Positions 1 through 6,843 of a DNA stretch of 8,856 nt are shown in pieces. The position numbers and the translations under genes are program-made. The DNA comes from Nitrosomonadales bacterium (GTDB taxonomy: Bacteria > Pseudomonadota > Gammaproteobacteria > Burkholderiales > SG8-41). The notes under the pieces were generated by a model. It did no database searches, was not told the DNA's origin, and saw only the letters and a program-made list of their open reading frames with translations. Each line of letters opens with the position of its first letter. Position 1 is the first letter of the stretch. The stretch is taken from NCBI GenBank assembly GCA_009885185.1, contig VFLF01000241.1, forward strand, positions 1-8,856. The letters are read 5' to 3'.

Positions 1-530
1 TCGTTCATCAGTGCTGCCAGCGGGCGCGTGCCGGCCACCCACTGCGCCTGGTGTGACTCATAGAACATGCCACTTTCGGCCAGTGCGTCAGCGAGCGCGG
101 ACGCCAGCGCGGTAGTGTCCGGCGGCGGGCCGTGCACCAGCGGCGCGTTGACAACCGCTGTGCTGGCCGTGGCCAATTTTTCGCTTTCCGCCAGCAATGC
201 GGTGATGAAGCGGGCGGTGTCGCTGATGCGGGTGGGTTGCGACGGTGCATCAGGTGCTTCACTCAACTCGAATTTAAGCCGGGGCTCGAGCGCGCTGACA
301 GTGAGCCGGATCCACTCGCCCGCGCGCGCATTGAAGGGCAGTCGCAATAAAAAAGGCTGGTCTTCAATCGTTACGCTGGCAATGCCGTCTGGCCGTAGCA
401 CGGCGATCCGCGCGCGCACCTCGTCGCCGATGTGAAACTCGCGCGGCGACATGGCCCGCGTCGCTTGCACGGGCGCGGGCGCGTCCGTGCCCGTGCGCAA
501 GCGCACACGATCTGCAAGGCGATTCAACAC
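1..530 (-). CDS. fliK: FliK-like flagellar hook-length control protein (partial, 3' end outside window)
   Basis: This frame stays open from 602 to the left window edge, so the C-terminus is missing. About 150-176 residues are visible. The only in-frame ATG is at 452, but the frame upstream already reads as protein (LNRLADRVRLRTGTDAPAPV), so I provisionally use GTG 530; TTG 527 is equally possible. None of these starts has a clear Shine-Dalgarno. The middle part is a beta-rich stretch (FHIGDEVRARIAVLRPDGI, then FLLRLPFNARAGEWIRLTV). The visible end, SGMFYESHQAQWVAGTRPL, resembles the sequence that leads into the C-terminal hook-length domain of FliK-like proteins. Such proteins interact with the FlhB export gate and switch export from hook to filament substrates. 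The gene follows fliT by about 23 bases and is probably in the same operon. It may be a second FliK paralogue rather than the main hook ruler. The family call comes from motif memory, with moderate certainty. Confidence 0.6.
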   Translation of the reverse strand, partial: MLNRLADRVRLRTGTDAPAPVQATRAMSPREFHIGDEVRARIAVLRPDGIASVTIEDQPFLLRLPFNARAGEWIRLTVSALEPRLKFELSEAPDAPSQPTRISDTARFITALLAESEKLATASTAVVNAPLVHGPPPDTTALASALADALAESGMFYESHQAQWVAGTRPLAALMN

Positions 531-553
531 GGCGCGGCGCAGGTGTCGCGCTG

Positions 554-892
554 TTATTGCGCGGCGCCGTAGGTTTGGTGCAGACGCGATTGCCGGTGCG
601 AGTCACCGATCAGTGTCGCCAGCCTGGCCAGCCATGGATCCACCAGCAGGCGTATCTGGGCATCGTCGTGCAGCATGGCGCGTATCAATGAGGCCTTGCG
701 TTGCTGAAACGCGCTGGTGGGCGCCTGCGCGGGTTGATCGTGGACCAACGGCGCGAGTCGCGCGGCGCAGTCCTTCTCGCACGCAACCAGCCGCTCCCAG
801 TCGCTATCGCGCGCGGCCAGCAGCATCTCGCGCGTCAGACGAAATGCATCTTCATAAATCGCGATGATTTGATCGTTGTTCATGAGGGTCAT
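554..892 (-). CDS. fliT: FliT-like flagellar export chaperone
   Basis: This is a 112-residue, helix-rich, soluble protein without signal peptide or membrane segment, matching the roughly 100-120 residues usual for FliT. The FliT pattern is visible: a Tyr in the first helix (IIAIYEDAFRLTREML, about residues 9-24), then AARDSDWERLVACEKDC (about 26-42), then a second helical part with IRAMLHDDAQIRLLVDPW and a C-terminal HQTY. FliT binds the filament cap protein FliD before export. In enterobacteria it also inhibits FlhDC, but whether this copy does so cannot be seen. Its ATG (892-890) overlaps the fliS stop (891-889) as ATGA, a sign of translational coupling. A second in-frame ATG at 883 (residue 4) is possible; neither has a clear ribosome-binding site. 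The position after fliS supports the call, because FliT is poorly conserved. Confidence 0.8.
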   Translation of the reverse strand: MTLMNNDQIIAIYEDAFRLTREMLLAARDSDWERLVACEKDCAARLAPLVHDQPAQAPTSAFQQRKASLIRAMLHDDAQIRLLVDPWLARLATLIGDSHRQSRLHQTYGAAQ

Positions 893-1359
893 GCCATGAT
901 GGAAGCAGAGGGGGCAGATGACGCCAGCGCCGGGTAGCGGGCGACGGGTGCACTTGCCACCGTGGCGGCGGCCGGATCAATTTGTTCCCATGCGCCGCGC
1001 AGCTCCATCAGCAGTTGGCGCACTTCTTCGATGATTTCGGGACGGTTGTGCAGATTGGCGTGAAGCAGGCGGTCGCACATGTAGTCGTACAGCGCGGCCA
1101 GCCGCTCACCAAGTTCACCGCCGGCCTTGATGTCGAGGCTGGCTTTCAGGCCGCCGTCGATGATCATGATGGCCTTGGACAGCGACCGCCCTTTGCCGGC
1201 GGTTTCGCGGCGCATCATATGCAGATTCGCGTCGGCAAGCGCCAGCAGCGCGCCTTCGTAAAGCATCAGCACCAGTTTGTGCGGGTCGGCGCCATGCACG
1301 CCGGTTTCCACGCACACACTTTGATAGGCTGAAAGCGAATTTCTGGTTGCCGCGAACAT
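889..1359 (-). CDS. fliS: Flagellin export chaperone FliS
   Basis: FliS is a cytoplasmic four-helix-bundle chaperone that binds the C-terminal helices of flagellin, preventing early polymerisation and guiding it to the export gate. The 156-residue product shows the family pattern: YQSVCVETGVHGADPHKLVL (about residues 12-31) leading to MLYEGAL, then IDGGLKASLDIKAGGELG (about 67-84), the YDYMCDRLLHAN helix and an EEVRQLLMELRGAWEQI helix near 111-127. Known FliS proteins are about 120-140 residues. This one carries an extra Ala/Pro/Ser tail of roughly 29 residues (about 128-156) that looks disordered. The ATG at 1359 is supported by AAGGAG six bases upstream. The gene lies 22 bases after fliD and overlaps fliT by four bases. 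Confidence 0.95.
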   Translation of the reverse strand: MFAATRNSLSAYQSVCVETGVHGADPHKLVLMLYEGALLALADANLHMMRRETAGKGRSLSKAIMIIDGGLKASLDIKAGGELGERLAALYDYMCDRLLHANLHNRPEIIEEVRQLLMELRGAWEQIDPAAATVASAPVARYPALASSAPSASIMA

Positions 1360-1365
1360 GATTCT

Positions 1366-1371
1366 CTCCTT
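1366..1371 (-). promoter_or_regulatory. Ribosome-binding site of fliS
   Basis: AAGGAG on the minus strand, six bases before the fliS ATG at 1359. It is the clearest Shine-Dalgarno in the flaG-fliD-fliS-fliT run and fixes the fliS start. Confidence 0.85.
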
Positions 1372-1381
1372 GTAATTGCCG

Positions 1382-3358
1382 CTACTGCCCGGCTTTAGGC
1401 AGACTTGCCAATTGTTGTTGCAGAAAACTGCTGGTCTTGCTCATGCTGGCTATCATGCCGTCCAAAGCGCTGAACTGTGCGCGATAGCGTTGTTCCGTCA
1501 TCGCCAGACGCCGCGCCAGCGCTTCCCGTTGCGTGGCGATGTTTTTGATCGAGGCGTTGATGCCATCGATGCGGCTGTCGAGCAGGTTGTCGTTCTCGAG
1601 GATCTTTCCCGCCAGCTTGTCGAGCTGGTAGGCATAACCATGGCTGACGCTGACCGAGCCGCGGTAGCCCGGCATGCCGCCGGTCACTTGCACTTGTAAG
1701 CCGCTGGCGTCGCCGGCGCCGGTAAGTGTTTGCCCTGATCCGGTCGCCGCCACGCCGCCGATACTGCCGGCGGCATCGGCGCCCGCGGTTTCGGAGGGCG
1801 TGCCGAACAAGTCCTGTTTCGCGGTTCCCCCGGTCACGACTACCGTCGAAGCGGCACCATAGCGGTTGGACGTAATGGTCAGTACACCGGCGGATTGTGT
1901 TACCGCCACGCCGACGCTCGCAGCGGATAACGCGGGTACACCATTGATTTTGGACTGGATTTCCGCGACCAGCGTTGCTGCGCTATAAGTGCCCGCGGTG
2001 AGGGTGACGCTGGCCGCAACGCCATCCACCATCAAGCTCAGGGTGTCGTTTGTACCGGGCACGATGGTCAGAGCGGCGGCGTTTTGTCCGATGGCCTGTC
2101 CACGCGTGGCGATCTGGGTGACGTTCAGCGGATACACACCGTCCTTCGTGCTGGCGGAGGAACTCATGAACGACACAAGGCTGTCTGTCGCCTTGCCACC
2201 CTGCGCAAATAGCGCCGCGACGTCCTTGGCCGGATCGTTCAGCATATTGCCCAGCTTGCCGGCGTCGAGCTTGAGCGTGCCATCTTTCTGGAAGGTGATA
2301 CCGACGTCCGCCAGTGTTTTCAGACCGCCGGCGCCCGGCAGCGGGGCATTGAAGACTGCGCGTAACTGGGCCTGGATCGAGCGCACGGACGCATCACCCG
2401 TCAGCGTCGATGCCTTTTTGGTTGCGGCGTCGTATTTCGACAGATCGGTGATGGTCTTGTTGAGGTCGTTATAGGCTTTGACGAAAGACTGCACCGCTGT
2501 TTGAACACCGGCGATATCGCGGTTCACCGTCAGGGCGGTGGTGGCAGGGGTGTTGGCTTTGAGCAGATTCAGCGTCACGCCCGCGATGGCATCGCTGATG
2601 GTATTCGAGGGCTTGCTGATGAGGATGCCGTCGAGCACCACCGTGGCGTTTTGCGCCGCGACGGTCTGCGCGAGGTTCGCGGTACCGCCGGTGGCGGCAT
2701 CGTAGGCGAGCTGAGACAACCCTGCATTGTCGGTAGGATTCAGGTCGTCATCGGAAACCGTGATCCTGAGCGCGTTGGATACGCCGCTGTCCTTGGACGC
2801 TATGACCAGGCGATTGCCCGTGCCGTCATTGACGATGCTGGCGGAGATGCCGGCATTGGCGGCATTGATGGCATCGCGAACGCCGGCGAGCGATGATTTG
2901 CTGGTGTCAATCGTGATGCTCTGTGCCGCCTTGTCGGGATTCGCGGCAAATACACCGGCAGTGTAAGTGCCGAACTGCACGGTCAGCGTGCCGGTTCCGA
3001 TCACGGTGCTGTCAGCGGCGAAGGCTGCTGACTTGAGTTTCTGCGCCTGCGCCAGCGTTTGCACCTCCATCGCGTAGCTGCCCGGGGTCGCGCTCGACGC
3101 GGCGGTGGCGGTTGCTATCGCGCTGTCCGCGACATTGGCGTTCACGGCATTAAATCGTGAGGGATTGGAAAGTGCGGCGACCGCGCTCTGAAACGAGGAC
3201 AATGCGCCTTTCAGACTGCCGTAGGCGGTTAATTGTGTCTGGTACTTGGCTTCCTTCGAGTCAAGAGCGGCCACGGGCCGGCGCTCCAGCGCCATCAGTT
3301 GGCTGACCAGTCCATTGACATCGAGTCCGGAGCCCAGTCCAGGTGAAGAAAGCGCCAT
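1382..3358 (-). CDS. fliD: Flagellar filament cap / hook-associated protein 2 FliD
   Basis: FliD caps the growing filament and helps flagellin monomers fold in at the tip. The 658-residue product starts with the typical SSPGLGSGLDVNGLVSQLMA (about residues 4-23) and YQTQLTAYGSLKGALSSF, the N-terminal domain. A Flagellin_IN-like stretch follows (about 146-201: SITIDTSKSSLAGVRDAINA, then NRLVIASKDSG), then the C-terminal FliD domain (SFVKAYNDLN near 291-300, GDASVRSIQAQLRAVFN near 321-337). The protein ends in a long helical part with REALARRLAMTEQRYRAQF. It is well above the roughly 470 residues of the enterobacterial protein. The extra length is mainly an insertion around residues 400-570 that holds a second Flagellin_IN-like module (about 436-510). 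The gene begins 16 bases after the flaG stop. The ATG at 3358 has only a weak ribosome-binding site, so translation may depend on coupling to flaG. The call is secure. Confidence 0.97.
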   Translation of the reverse strand: MALSSPGLGSGLDVNGLVSQLMALERRPVAALDSKEAKYQTQLTAYGSLKGALSSFQSAVAALSNPSRFNAVNANVADSAIATATAASSATPGSYAMEVQTLAQAQKLKSAAFAADSTVIGTGTLTVQFGTYTAGVFAANPDKAAQSITIDTSKSSLAGVRDAINAANAGISASIVNDGTGNRLVIASKDSGVSNALRITVSDDDLNPTDNAGLSQLAYDAATGGTANLAQTVAAQNATVVLDGILISKPSNTISDAIAGVTLNLLKANTPATTALTVNRDIAGVQTAVQSFVKAYNDLNKTITDLSKYDAATKKASTLTGDASVRSIQAQLRAVFNAPLPGAGGLKTLADVGITFQKDGTLKLDAGKLGNMLNDPAKDVAALFAQGGKATDSLVSFMSSSASTKDGVYPLNVTQIATRGQAIGQNAAALTIVPGTNDTLSLMVDGVAASVTLTAGTYSAATLVAEIQSKINGVPALSAASVGVAVTQSAGVLTITSNRYGAASTVVVTGGTAKQDLFGTPSETAGADAAGSIGGVAATGSGQTLTGAGDASGLQVQVTGGMPGYRGSVSVSHGYAYQLDKLAGKILENDNLLDSRIDGINASIKNIATQREALARRLAMTEQRYRAQFSALDGMIASMSKTSSFLQQQLASLPKAGQ

Positions 3359-3374
3359 GGTGAAATGAGTCGCC

Positions 3375-3683
3375 TTATACCGTGCCGTCGATCAAAAGAC
3401 CACGCATGCGGTCTATGCCGCGCGCGATAGCCAGCATTTCCTCCGAAGGCAACTGCCGGATAACCTGTTGGGTTGCGCCGTCGATCACGCGCACCACTAC
3501 TTTTTGCGATTTGGGATCGAGACTGAATTCGAGTCCGTTCGACAATGAGCGCATGGTTTTGTTGGCGGCTGCAATCGCTTCTTGCATGGTTAACGAGTCG
3601 CGTACGCGTGACGGCGCGGCTGCGGCGTCCGGCCGTGGCGCTGCGGTAGGTATTGCGTTTGCAGTGATCAAATTTGTCAACAT
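3375..3683 (-). CDS. flaG: FlaG family flagellar protein
   Basis: This is a 102-residue protein with a low-complexity Ala/Pro N-terminus (about residues 8-25) followed by the FlaG domain: QEAIAAANKTMRSLSNGLEF, then SLDPKSQKVVVRVIDGATQQ, then VIRQLPSEEMLAIARGIDRM. FlaG proteins in pseudomonads and vibrios are linked to filament length or stability; the mechanism is not settled. I choose ATG 3683 because AGGAAA lies just upstream with good spacing. A longer frame from TTG 3731 would add 16 residues, but that DNA is a perfect inverted repeat with no ribosome-binding site before it, so it is better read as leader. The gene follows fliC after a terminator and precedes fliD by 16 bases. I see no sigma-28 box of its own between the fliC stop and this start. 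Confidence 0.9.
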   Translation of the reverse strand: MLTNLITANAIPTAAPRPDAAAAPSRVRDSLTMQEAIAAANKTMRSLSNGLEFSLDPKSQKVVVRVIDGATQQVIRQLPSEEMLAIARGIDRMRGLLIDGTV

Positions 3684-3693
3684 TTTCAGCGTT

Positions 3694-3697
3694 TCCT
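3694..3697 (-). promoter_or_regulatory. Ribosome-binding site that decides the flaG start
   Basis: AGGA (within CAGGAAACG on the minus strand) lies ten bases before ATG 3683. It favours the 102-residue FlaG over the longer TTG-initiated frame. It sits only four bases after the end of the 15-bp inverted repeat at 3702-3736, so that hairpin could influence ribosome access. Confidence 0.65.
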
Positions 3698-3701
3698 GAA
3701 C

Positions 3702-3736
3702 TTGTATTGCCAACCCGTATGGGGTTGGCAATACAA
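3702..3736 (-). repeat. Perfect 15-bp inverted repeat in the flaG leader
   Basis: The arms are TTGTATTGCCAACCC (3702-3716) and its exact reverse complement at 3722-3736, with a five-base loop. In the RNA of either strand this gives a strong hairpin. No T-run follows on either strand, so it is not an ordinary intrinsic terminator. It lies between the fliC terminator and the flaG ribosome-binding site. It could be an mRNA-processing or stability hairpin for the flaG-fliD-fliS-fliT transcript, or a protein operator. The structure is certain; its role is not. Confidence 0.85.
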
Positions 3737-3744
3737 CCTCGGGT

Positions 3745-3776
3745 AAAAAACCCCGGCTGGCGAAAGACCAGCCGGG
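3745..3776 (-). terminator. Rho-independent terminator of fliC
   Basis: On the minus strand, 25 bases after the fliC stop, CCCGGCTGG (3776-3768) pairs with CCAGCCGGG (3760-3752) over a seven-base loop. One G (3751) follows, then six T (3750-3745). The stem is GC-rich and perfectly matched. It separates the highly expressed flagellin from the flaG operon, allowing separate or reduced downstream expression. Confidence 0.9.
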
Positions 3777-3800
3777 TTATGGTGCACGTGAGTAGCTGTG

Positions 3801-5624
3801 TTAGCCGCGGAGCAACGACAACACGTTGTTCGGCAGTGCATTGGCTTGAGCCAGCATCGCCACGCCGGCCTGCTGCAGAATCTGGCCGCGGGTGAGGTTG
3901 GCGGTTTCCGATGCGAAATCCGCATCCAGAATACGGCTGCGCGCCGCGCTCAGGTTCTCGGAATTTGTCTGCAGGTTGGCAATCGTCGATGCGAAACGGT
4001 TCTGCATCGCGCCCAGATCGGCGCGAATGCTGGTGACCTGACTCAACGCGCCGTCGAGAATCGCGATAGCCGCATTGGCGCCGGCTGCCGTGGAGATATT
4101 GACAGTGTCGAGTTTGGTCAGGGAAACCGATGCCGATGACAAGCCGGCGTATGCCACGTCGGCGCCGCCCACCGTGAAACTGGAGGCTGCACTCAGCGTC
4201 AGCGTGCCGCGGGACGTGACGCCGTTGCCGTCCGCCGCCGCCACGCCGCCGGCAACGCCAGTGGCGAGTGCGCCGGCATTGGTCGCCGTCGGTTCGGCAA
4301 AAGCGATGGTGCCGGTGCCGCGCAGATCGGATGTCACGGTCAGATTGGTGGCGCTTGCGCCGGAGGTGACGACATGCGTGCGTCCCGCCGCGTATTCGGT
4401 GTCGATGGCGGATTTCAGCGCCAGTATCGAGTTGGTCGAGGTTTCAGCCGCCGCGATAGTGACTTTCACATTGCCCGCCGTGACCGCGCCCGCCGAGGTT
4501 TGAAACTCATAGGTGCGTCCCGCGATGGTGACGGAGTCGCCGAGGGTCAAACCCGTGCCGGTGCCTTCGTTTGCGTTCGCGAACGTCAGAGTGCCCACTT
4601 CGCTGCCGCTGGCGTTGGCGCCCGCGGATACATCGAGGCCGGTAACGTTTTGAATGTCACGCGCGCCCGCGGCAGTGCCGGCCGAGGACGTCACCGCGAT
4701 ATTGCGGCCATCGGAAGCCGTGAGCGTCAGTGCGCCGGTGCTTGCATCAGCGGAGGCGGTAACACCGGTCTGCGCAGTGACCACGTTAATGGCTGTTGCA
4801 GCATTGCGGCCCTGGGTGACGGCACTGGTGTCGCCGGCAATCGCGCCGATCGAAACGCCGTTGATCGCCAATGCACCGCTGGCAAGACTCGCGCGGGCGA
4901 TGGGTGCGGAGCCAGCGACTGCGTTGCTGGCCGTTGCGGTAACGCCGGTGAGGGTTGTCTTGGAGTTGATGGCGGCCGCTTTGGCGGTTGCGCTGTCTGC
5001 CGTCACGCCGGCAGCGCTGGTGGCGGTGGATACGCCGATCTCGGTGCCATTGATGGTGAAGCCGGCACCGTCGAAGGCGCTGCTGGAGACCGCACTGCTG
5101 GTTGTCTGATACGCGCCGAGCACGTTGGTAGTGGCGCCCGCGATACCGAACGAGATGGTCTGGTTCGCGTTCGCGCCGACCTGGAATTGCGCGCTGCTGA
5201 ACGAGCCGTCGAGAATGTTCTGGCCGTTGAATTGCGTGGTTTGGCCGATGCGCTGAATTTCAGCCAGCAATTGGTTGACCTCGGCATTCAGTGCCGAGCG
5301 ATCCGAAGCCGAGTTGGTCGAGTTCGCTGACTGAATCGCCAGTTCGCGTATGCGTTGCAGCGAGTTGCCGGTTTCACCCAGCGCGCCTTCCGCGGTTTGT
5401 GCCAGCGAAATGCCGTCGTTGGCATTACGCGTGGCCTGATTGAGGCCTCGGATCTGCGTGGTGAAACGCTCGGAAATTGCGAGTCCCGCCGCGTCGTCCT
5501 TGGCACTGTTGATGCGCAGGCCCGAAGACAGGCGCTGCAGTGATTGCGACAACGACGTTTGCGAGGTGTTAAGGTTGCGCTGCGCATTCAGCGAAGCGAT
5601 GTTGGTATTGATGACTTGGGGCAT
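3801..5624 (-). CDS. fliC: Flagellin, filament structural protein
   Basis: Flagellin is exported through the flagellar type III system and polymerises into the filament. The 607-residue product has the conserved N-terminal D0/D1 region (about residues 1-140: [39 protein letters not shown]) and C-terminal D1/D0 region (about 520-607: [16 protein letters not shown], ending [11 protein letters not shown]). The segment [17 protein letters not shown] (about 89-105) matches the stretch that TLR5 senses in enterobacterial flagellins. The central variable region (about 170-505) is unusually rich in Ala, Thr, Ser and Gly. It holds two Flagellin_IN-like units (INGTEIG near 191 and INGVSIG near 254) and a different beta-rich unit ([16 protein letters not shown] near 364-379). 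The length exceeds the roughly 500 residues of the E. coli and Salmonella proteins. The ATG is supported by AAGGAG six bases upstream, with a sigma-28-like promoter further up and a strong terminator after the stop. Confidence 0.98.
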   Translation of the reverse strand: MPQVINTNIASLNAQRNLNTSQTSLSQSLQRLSSGLRINSAKDDAAGLAISERFTTQIRGLNQATRNANDGISLAQTAEGALGETGNSLQRIRELAIQSANSTNSASDRSALNAEVNQLLAEIQRIGQTTQFNGQNILDGSFSSAQFQVGANANQTISFGIAGATTNVLGAYQTTSSAVSSSAFDGAGFTINGTEIGVSTATSAAGVTADSATAKAAAINSKTTLTGVTATASNAVAGSAPIARASLASGALAINGVSIGAIAGDTSAVTQGRNAATAINVVTAQTGVTASADASTGALTLTASDGRNIAVTSSAGTAAGARDIQNVTGLDVSAGANASGSEVGTLTFANANEGTGTGLTLGDSVTIAGRTYEFQTSAGAVTAGNVKVTIAAAETSTNSILALKSAIDTEYAAGRTHVVTSGASATNLTVTSDLRGTGTIAFAEPTATNAGALATGVAGGVAAADGNGVTSRGTLTLSAASSFTVGGADVAYAGLSSASVSLTKLDTVNISTAAGANAAIAILDGALSQVTSIRADLGAMQNRFASTIANLQTNSENLSAARSRILDADFASETANLTRGQILQQAGVAMLAQANALPNNVLSLLRG

Positions 5625-5630
5625 GAAATT

Positions 5631-5636
5631 CTCCTT
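5631..5636 (-). promoter_or_regulatory. Ribosome-binding site of fliC
   Basis: AAGGAG on the minus strand, six bases before ATG 5624. It is a strong site, as expected for an abundant structural protein. Confidence 0.85.
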
Positions 5637-5713
5637 GAGGCAGTTAGGTTGTGCGGCTCAATGCCGTGACTTTGGTCTGGCGCGCCCTTGGGCGTGAACC
5701 GCCGTCATAGGCA

Positions 5714-5741
5714 ATTACGGCACTACCCCTCGAAGACTTTA
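5714..5741 (-). promoter_or_regulatory. Sigma-28 (FliA)-type promoter of fliC
   Basis: On the minus strand TAAAGTCT (5741-5734) is followed after 12 bases by GCCGTAAT (5721-5714). The -35 part is near-consensus (TAAAGTTT). The -10 part keeps GCCG but departs from GCCGATAA after it. TAAA and GCCG are 16 bases apart, one more than the enterobacterial norm, but the same spacing occurs in the other sigma-28 site of this window. It would start a leader of about 83 bases before ATG 5624. Late flagellar filament genes are classic FliA targets. Confidence 0.7.
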
Positions 5742-5800
5742 ATCGTGCGTGCGCCGTGCAGGCTGGAAAGGTGCTGAACGTCGATTGGTGATTTCATTAT

Positions 5801-5829
5801 AAGTATTTGTTTTAAAACAATATTATTGT
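5801..5829. promoter_or_regulatory. AT-rich double palindrome upstream of fliC (copy 1 of shared element)
   Basis: The plus strand reads AAGTATTTGTTTTAAAAC at 5801-5818. TTGTTTTAAAACAA (5807-5820) is a perfect 14-bp palindrome. It overlaps a second inverted repeat, ACAATA-T-TATTGT (5817-5829). This is an AT island in GC-rich DNA, with its main centre about 72 bases upstream of the fliC -35 box. On the minus strand a consensus TATAAT (5801-5796) overlaps one edge, but I find no well-spaced -35 for it. A near-identical 18-mer lies at 8444-8461. It may be a regulator binding site or an UP-like element; the function is inferred. Confidence 0.5.
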
Positions 5830-5881
5830 ATTGGCGTAGTGATCTCATCAACCGTGCTTGCGCAGTCACGAGCCGCCGCCG

Positions 5882-6685
5882 TCAGGTGCGGCTGATGCAG
5901 ACTTGACGCTTGCCAGCGCCTTTGGCGGCATATAGTGCAGCGTCGGCGCGCGCGATCACGGCGTCGCGGCTTTCCTTGTCCAGGCGCACAGCGATGCCGG
6001 CGCTAAAGGTGAGCAGCAGCTTGAGCCCGTTGTGGATCAGCGGCTGCCGGTCGATATCGCCTTGCAGGCGGTTAAGCGCGTTTGCCGCTTGATCCGCGGT
6101 GGCATCGGGCAACAGGAACAGAAATTCTTCGCCGCCGAAACGCACCACGATGTCGCTGGGCCGCAGCGTCTTTCGTATCGCGCCGGCCAGATGCACCAGT
6201 GCGTCGTCGCCGGTCTGGTGACCGTGGTGATCGTTGATCAGTTTGAAGTCGTCGATATCCAGCATGGCGATGGCCAACGGTTTGCAGGCTCGATCCGCGC
6301 GCGCGGCTTCGCGCACGTAGTTGTCGTTCAGTGCGCCACGATTGAGCATACCGGTGAGATGATCCACGTGGATGAGCCCGCGCAGATGTTCTAGCTCCAG
6401 CTTAAGCGACTGTTTTTCGATGTCGGCGCGGTCGCTGTCGGCCTTGCCGCTGCTTTCCAGCGCGCGTGTTTCCGTTAACGCCTGATCGAGTATGTCGATG
6501 ATCGCCGTGACACTATGGGTCTGGCGTATGCGGTGTGCGTAGGTTTCCATGCGCCGGTAGTAGTCGCCTCGCGGGTACGGTGGCGTCGGCGCCAGCCTCG
6601 AGGTGGTGACGCCGGGCGACACGTAGCCGGGCTGAAATGACGACGTGACCAGTCGCAAGCGGGGTCTTTCCGTGGTGGTTTCCAT
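5882..6685 (-). CDS. GGEEF diguanylate cyclase (short paralogue)
   Basis: This 267-residue cytoplasmic protein makes c-di-GMP from two GTP. The C-terminal GGDEF domain (about residues 103-267) has DHLTGMLNR, the metal/substrate segment DIDDFKLINDHHGHQTGDD and the signature RFGGEEF (GGEEF at 184-188), so it should be active. An inhibitory I-site RPSD (175-178) lies five residues before the signature, so product inhibition is likely. The N-terminus is short, basic and Pro-rich. A helical linker follows (GDYYRRMETYAHRIRQTHSV, then LTETRALES) that aligns without gaps to the linker of the upstream cyclase. No sensor domain, signal peptide or membrane helix is seen. I choose ATG 6685, with AAAAGAG seven bases upstream. 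A longer frame from TTG 6784 adds 33 basic residues and has no such support. The gene follows the first cyclase after 158 bases, probably on the same transcript, and precedes fliC. Confidence 0.92.
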   Translation of the reverse strand: METTTERPRLRLVTSSFQPGYVSPGVTTSRLAPTPPYPRGDYYRRMETYAHRIRQTHSVTAIIDILDQALTETRALESSGKADSDRADIEKQSLKLELEHLRGLIHVDHLTGMLNRGALNDNYVREAARADRACKPLAIAMLDIDDFKLINDHHGHQTGDDALVHLAGAIRKTLRPSDIVVRFGGEEFLFLLPDATADQAANALNRLQGDIDRQPLIHNGLKLLLTFSAGIAVRLDKESRDAVIARADAALYAAKGAGKRQVCISRT

Positions 6686-6843
6686 GGCAACGCTCTTTTC
6701 AAGATGCCGGCGGGTGGCGGCAGAGTCCCGCGAGCGCAACGGTAGCAAGACGGGACGCGCGGACAACACGCGATTAGCGGGCAAACCGCCGCGCTATTCA
6801 CGCTTTTCGCACACGCACCTCGAAAGCAGCCGCTGGCGTACGT
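6686..6843. other. Gap between the two cyclase genes
   Basis: These 158 bases hold no convincing terminator, RNA gene or reading frame of their own. The only possible promoter trace is a poor sigma-28-like match (TGAA, 15 bases, CCCGCTAA on the minus strand), which I do not call. Co-transcription of the two cyclases is therefore the simplest reading, with AAAAGAG at 6693-6699 serving the second gene. Confidence 0.4.

Noticed and set aside
364..606. 80-codon minus-strand frame with ATG 606 overlapping fliT and fliK
   Set aside because: Arg-rich, out of frame with the FliK-like protein, whose sequence has the family pattern.
3684..3731. N-terminal extension of FlaG from TTG 3731
   Set aside because: The extension is encoded by the perfect inverted repeat and has no Shine-Dalgarno, while ATG 3683 has one.
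4374..5330. 318-codon plus-strand open frame opposite fliC
   Set aside because: Antisense to a certain flagellin gene; Gly/Arg/Ala-rich composition typical of a shadow frame, with no ribosome-binding site or family motif.
3702..5835. Similar ten-mers TTGTATTGCC (in the flaG hairpin) and TTGTATTGGC (near 5826)
   Set aside because: Too short and imperfect to claim a shared element, and no palindrome is shared.
5835..5881. Terminator after the short cyclase
   Set aside because: Only a 4-5 bp stem (CGTG/CACG) without a T-run; not enough to call.
5882..6784. Reading the short cyclase from TTG 6784
   Set aside because: The extra 33 residues are basic with no conserved pattern, and ATG 6685 has a plausible ribosome-binding site.
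6737..6843. Possible sigma-28 promoter for the short cyclase (TGAA-N15-CCCGCTAA on the minus strand)
   Set aside because: Only 3/4 and 6/8 matches, with a spacing different from the two good sites of the window; likely chance in GC-rich DNA.
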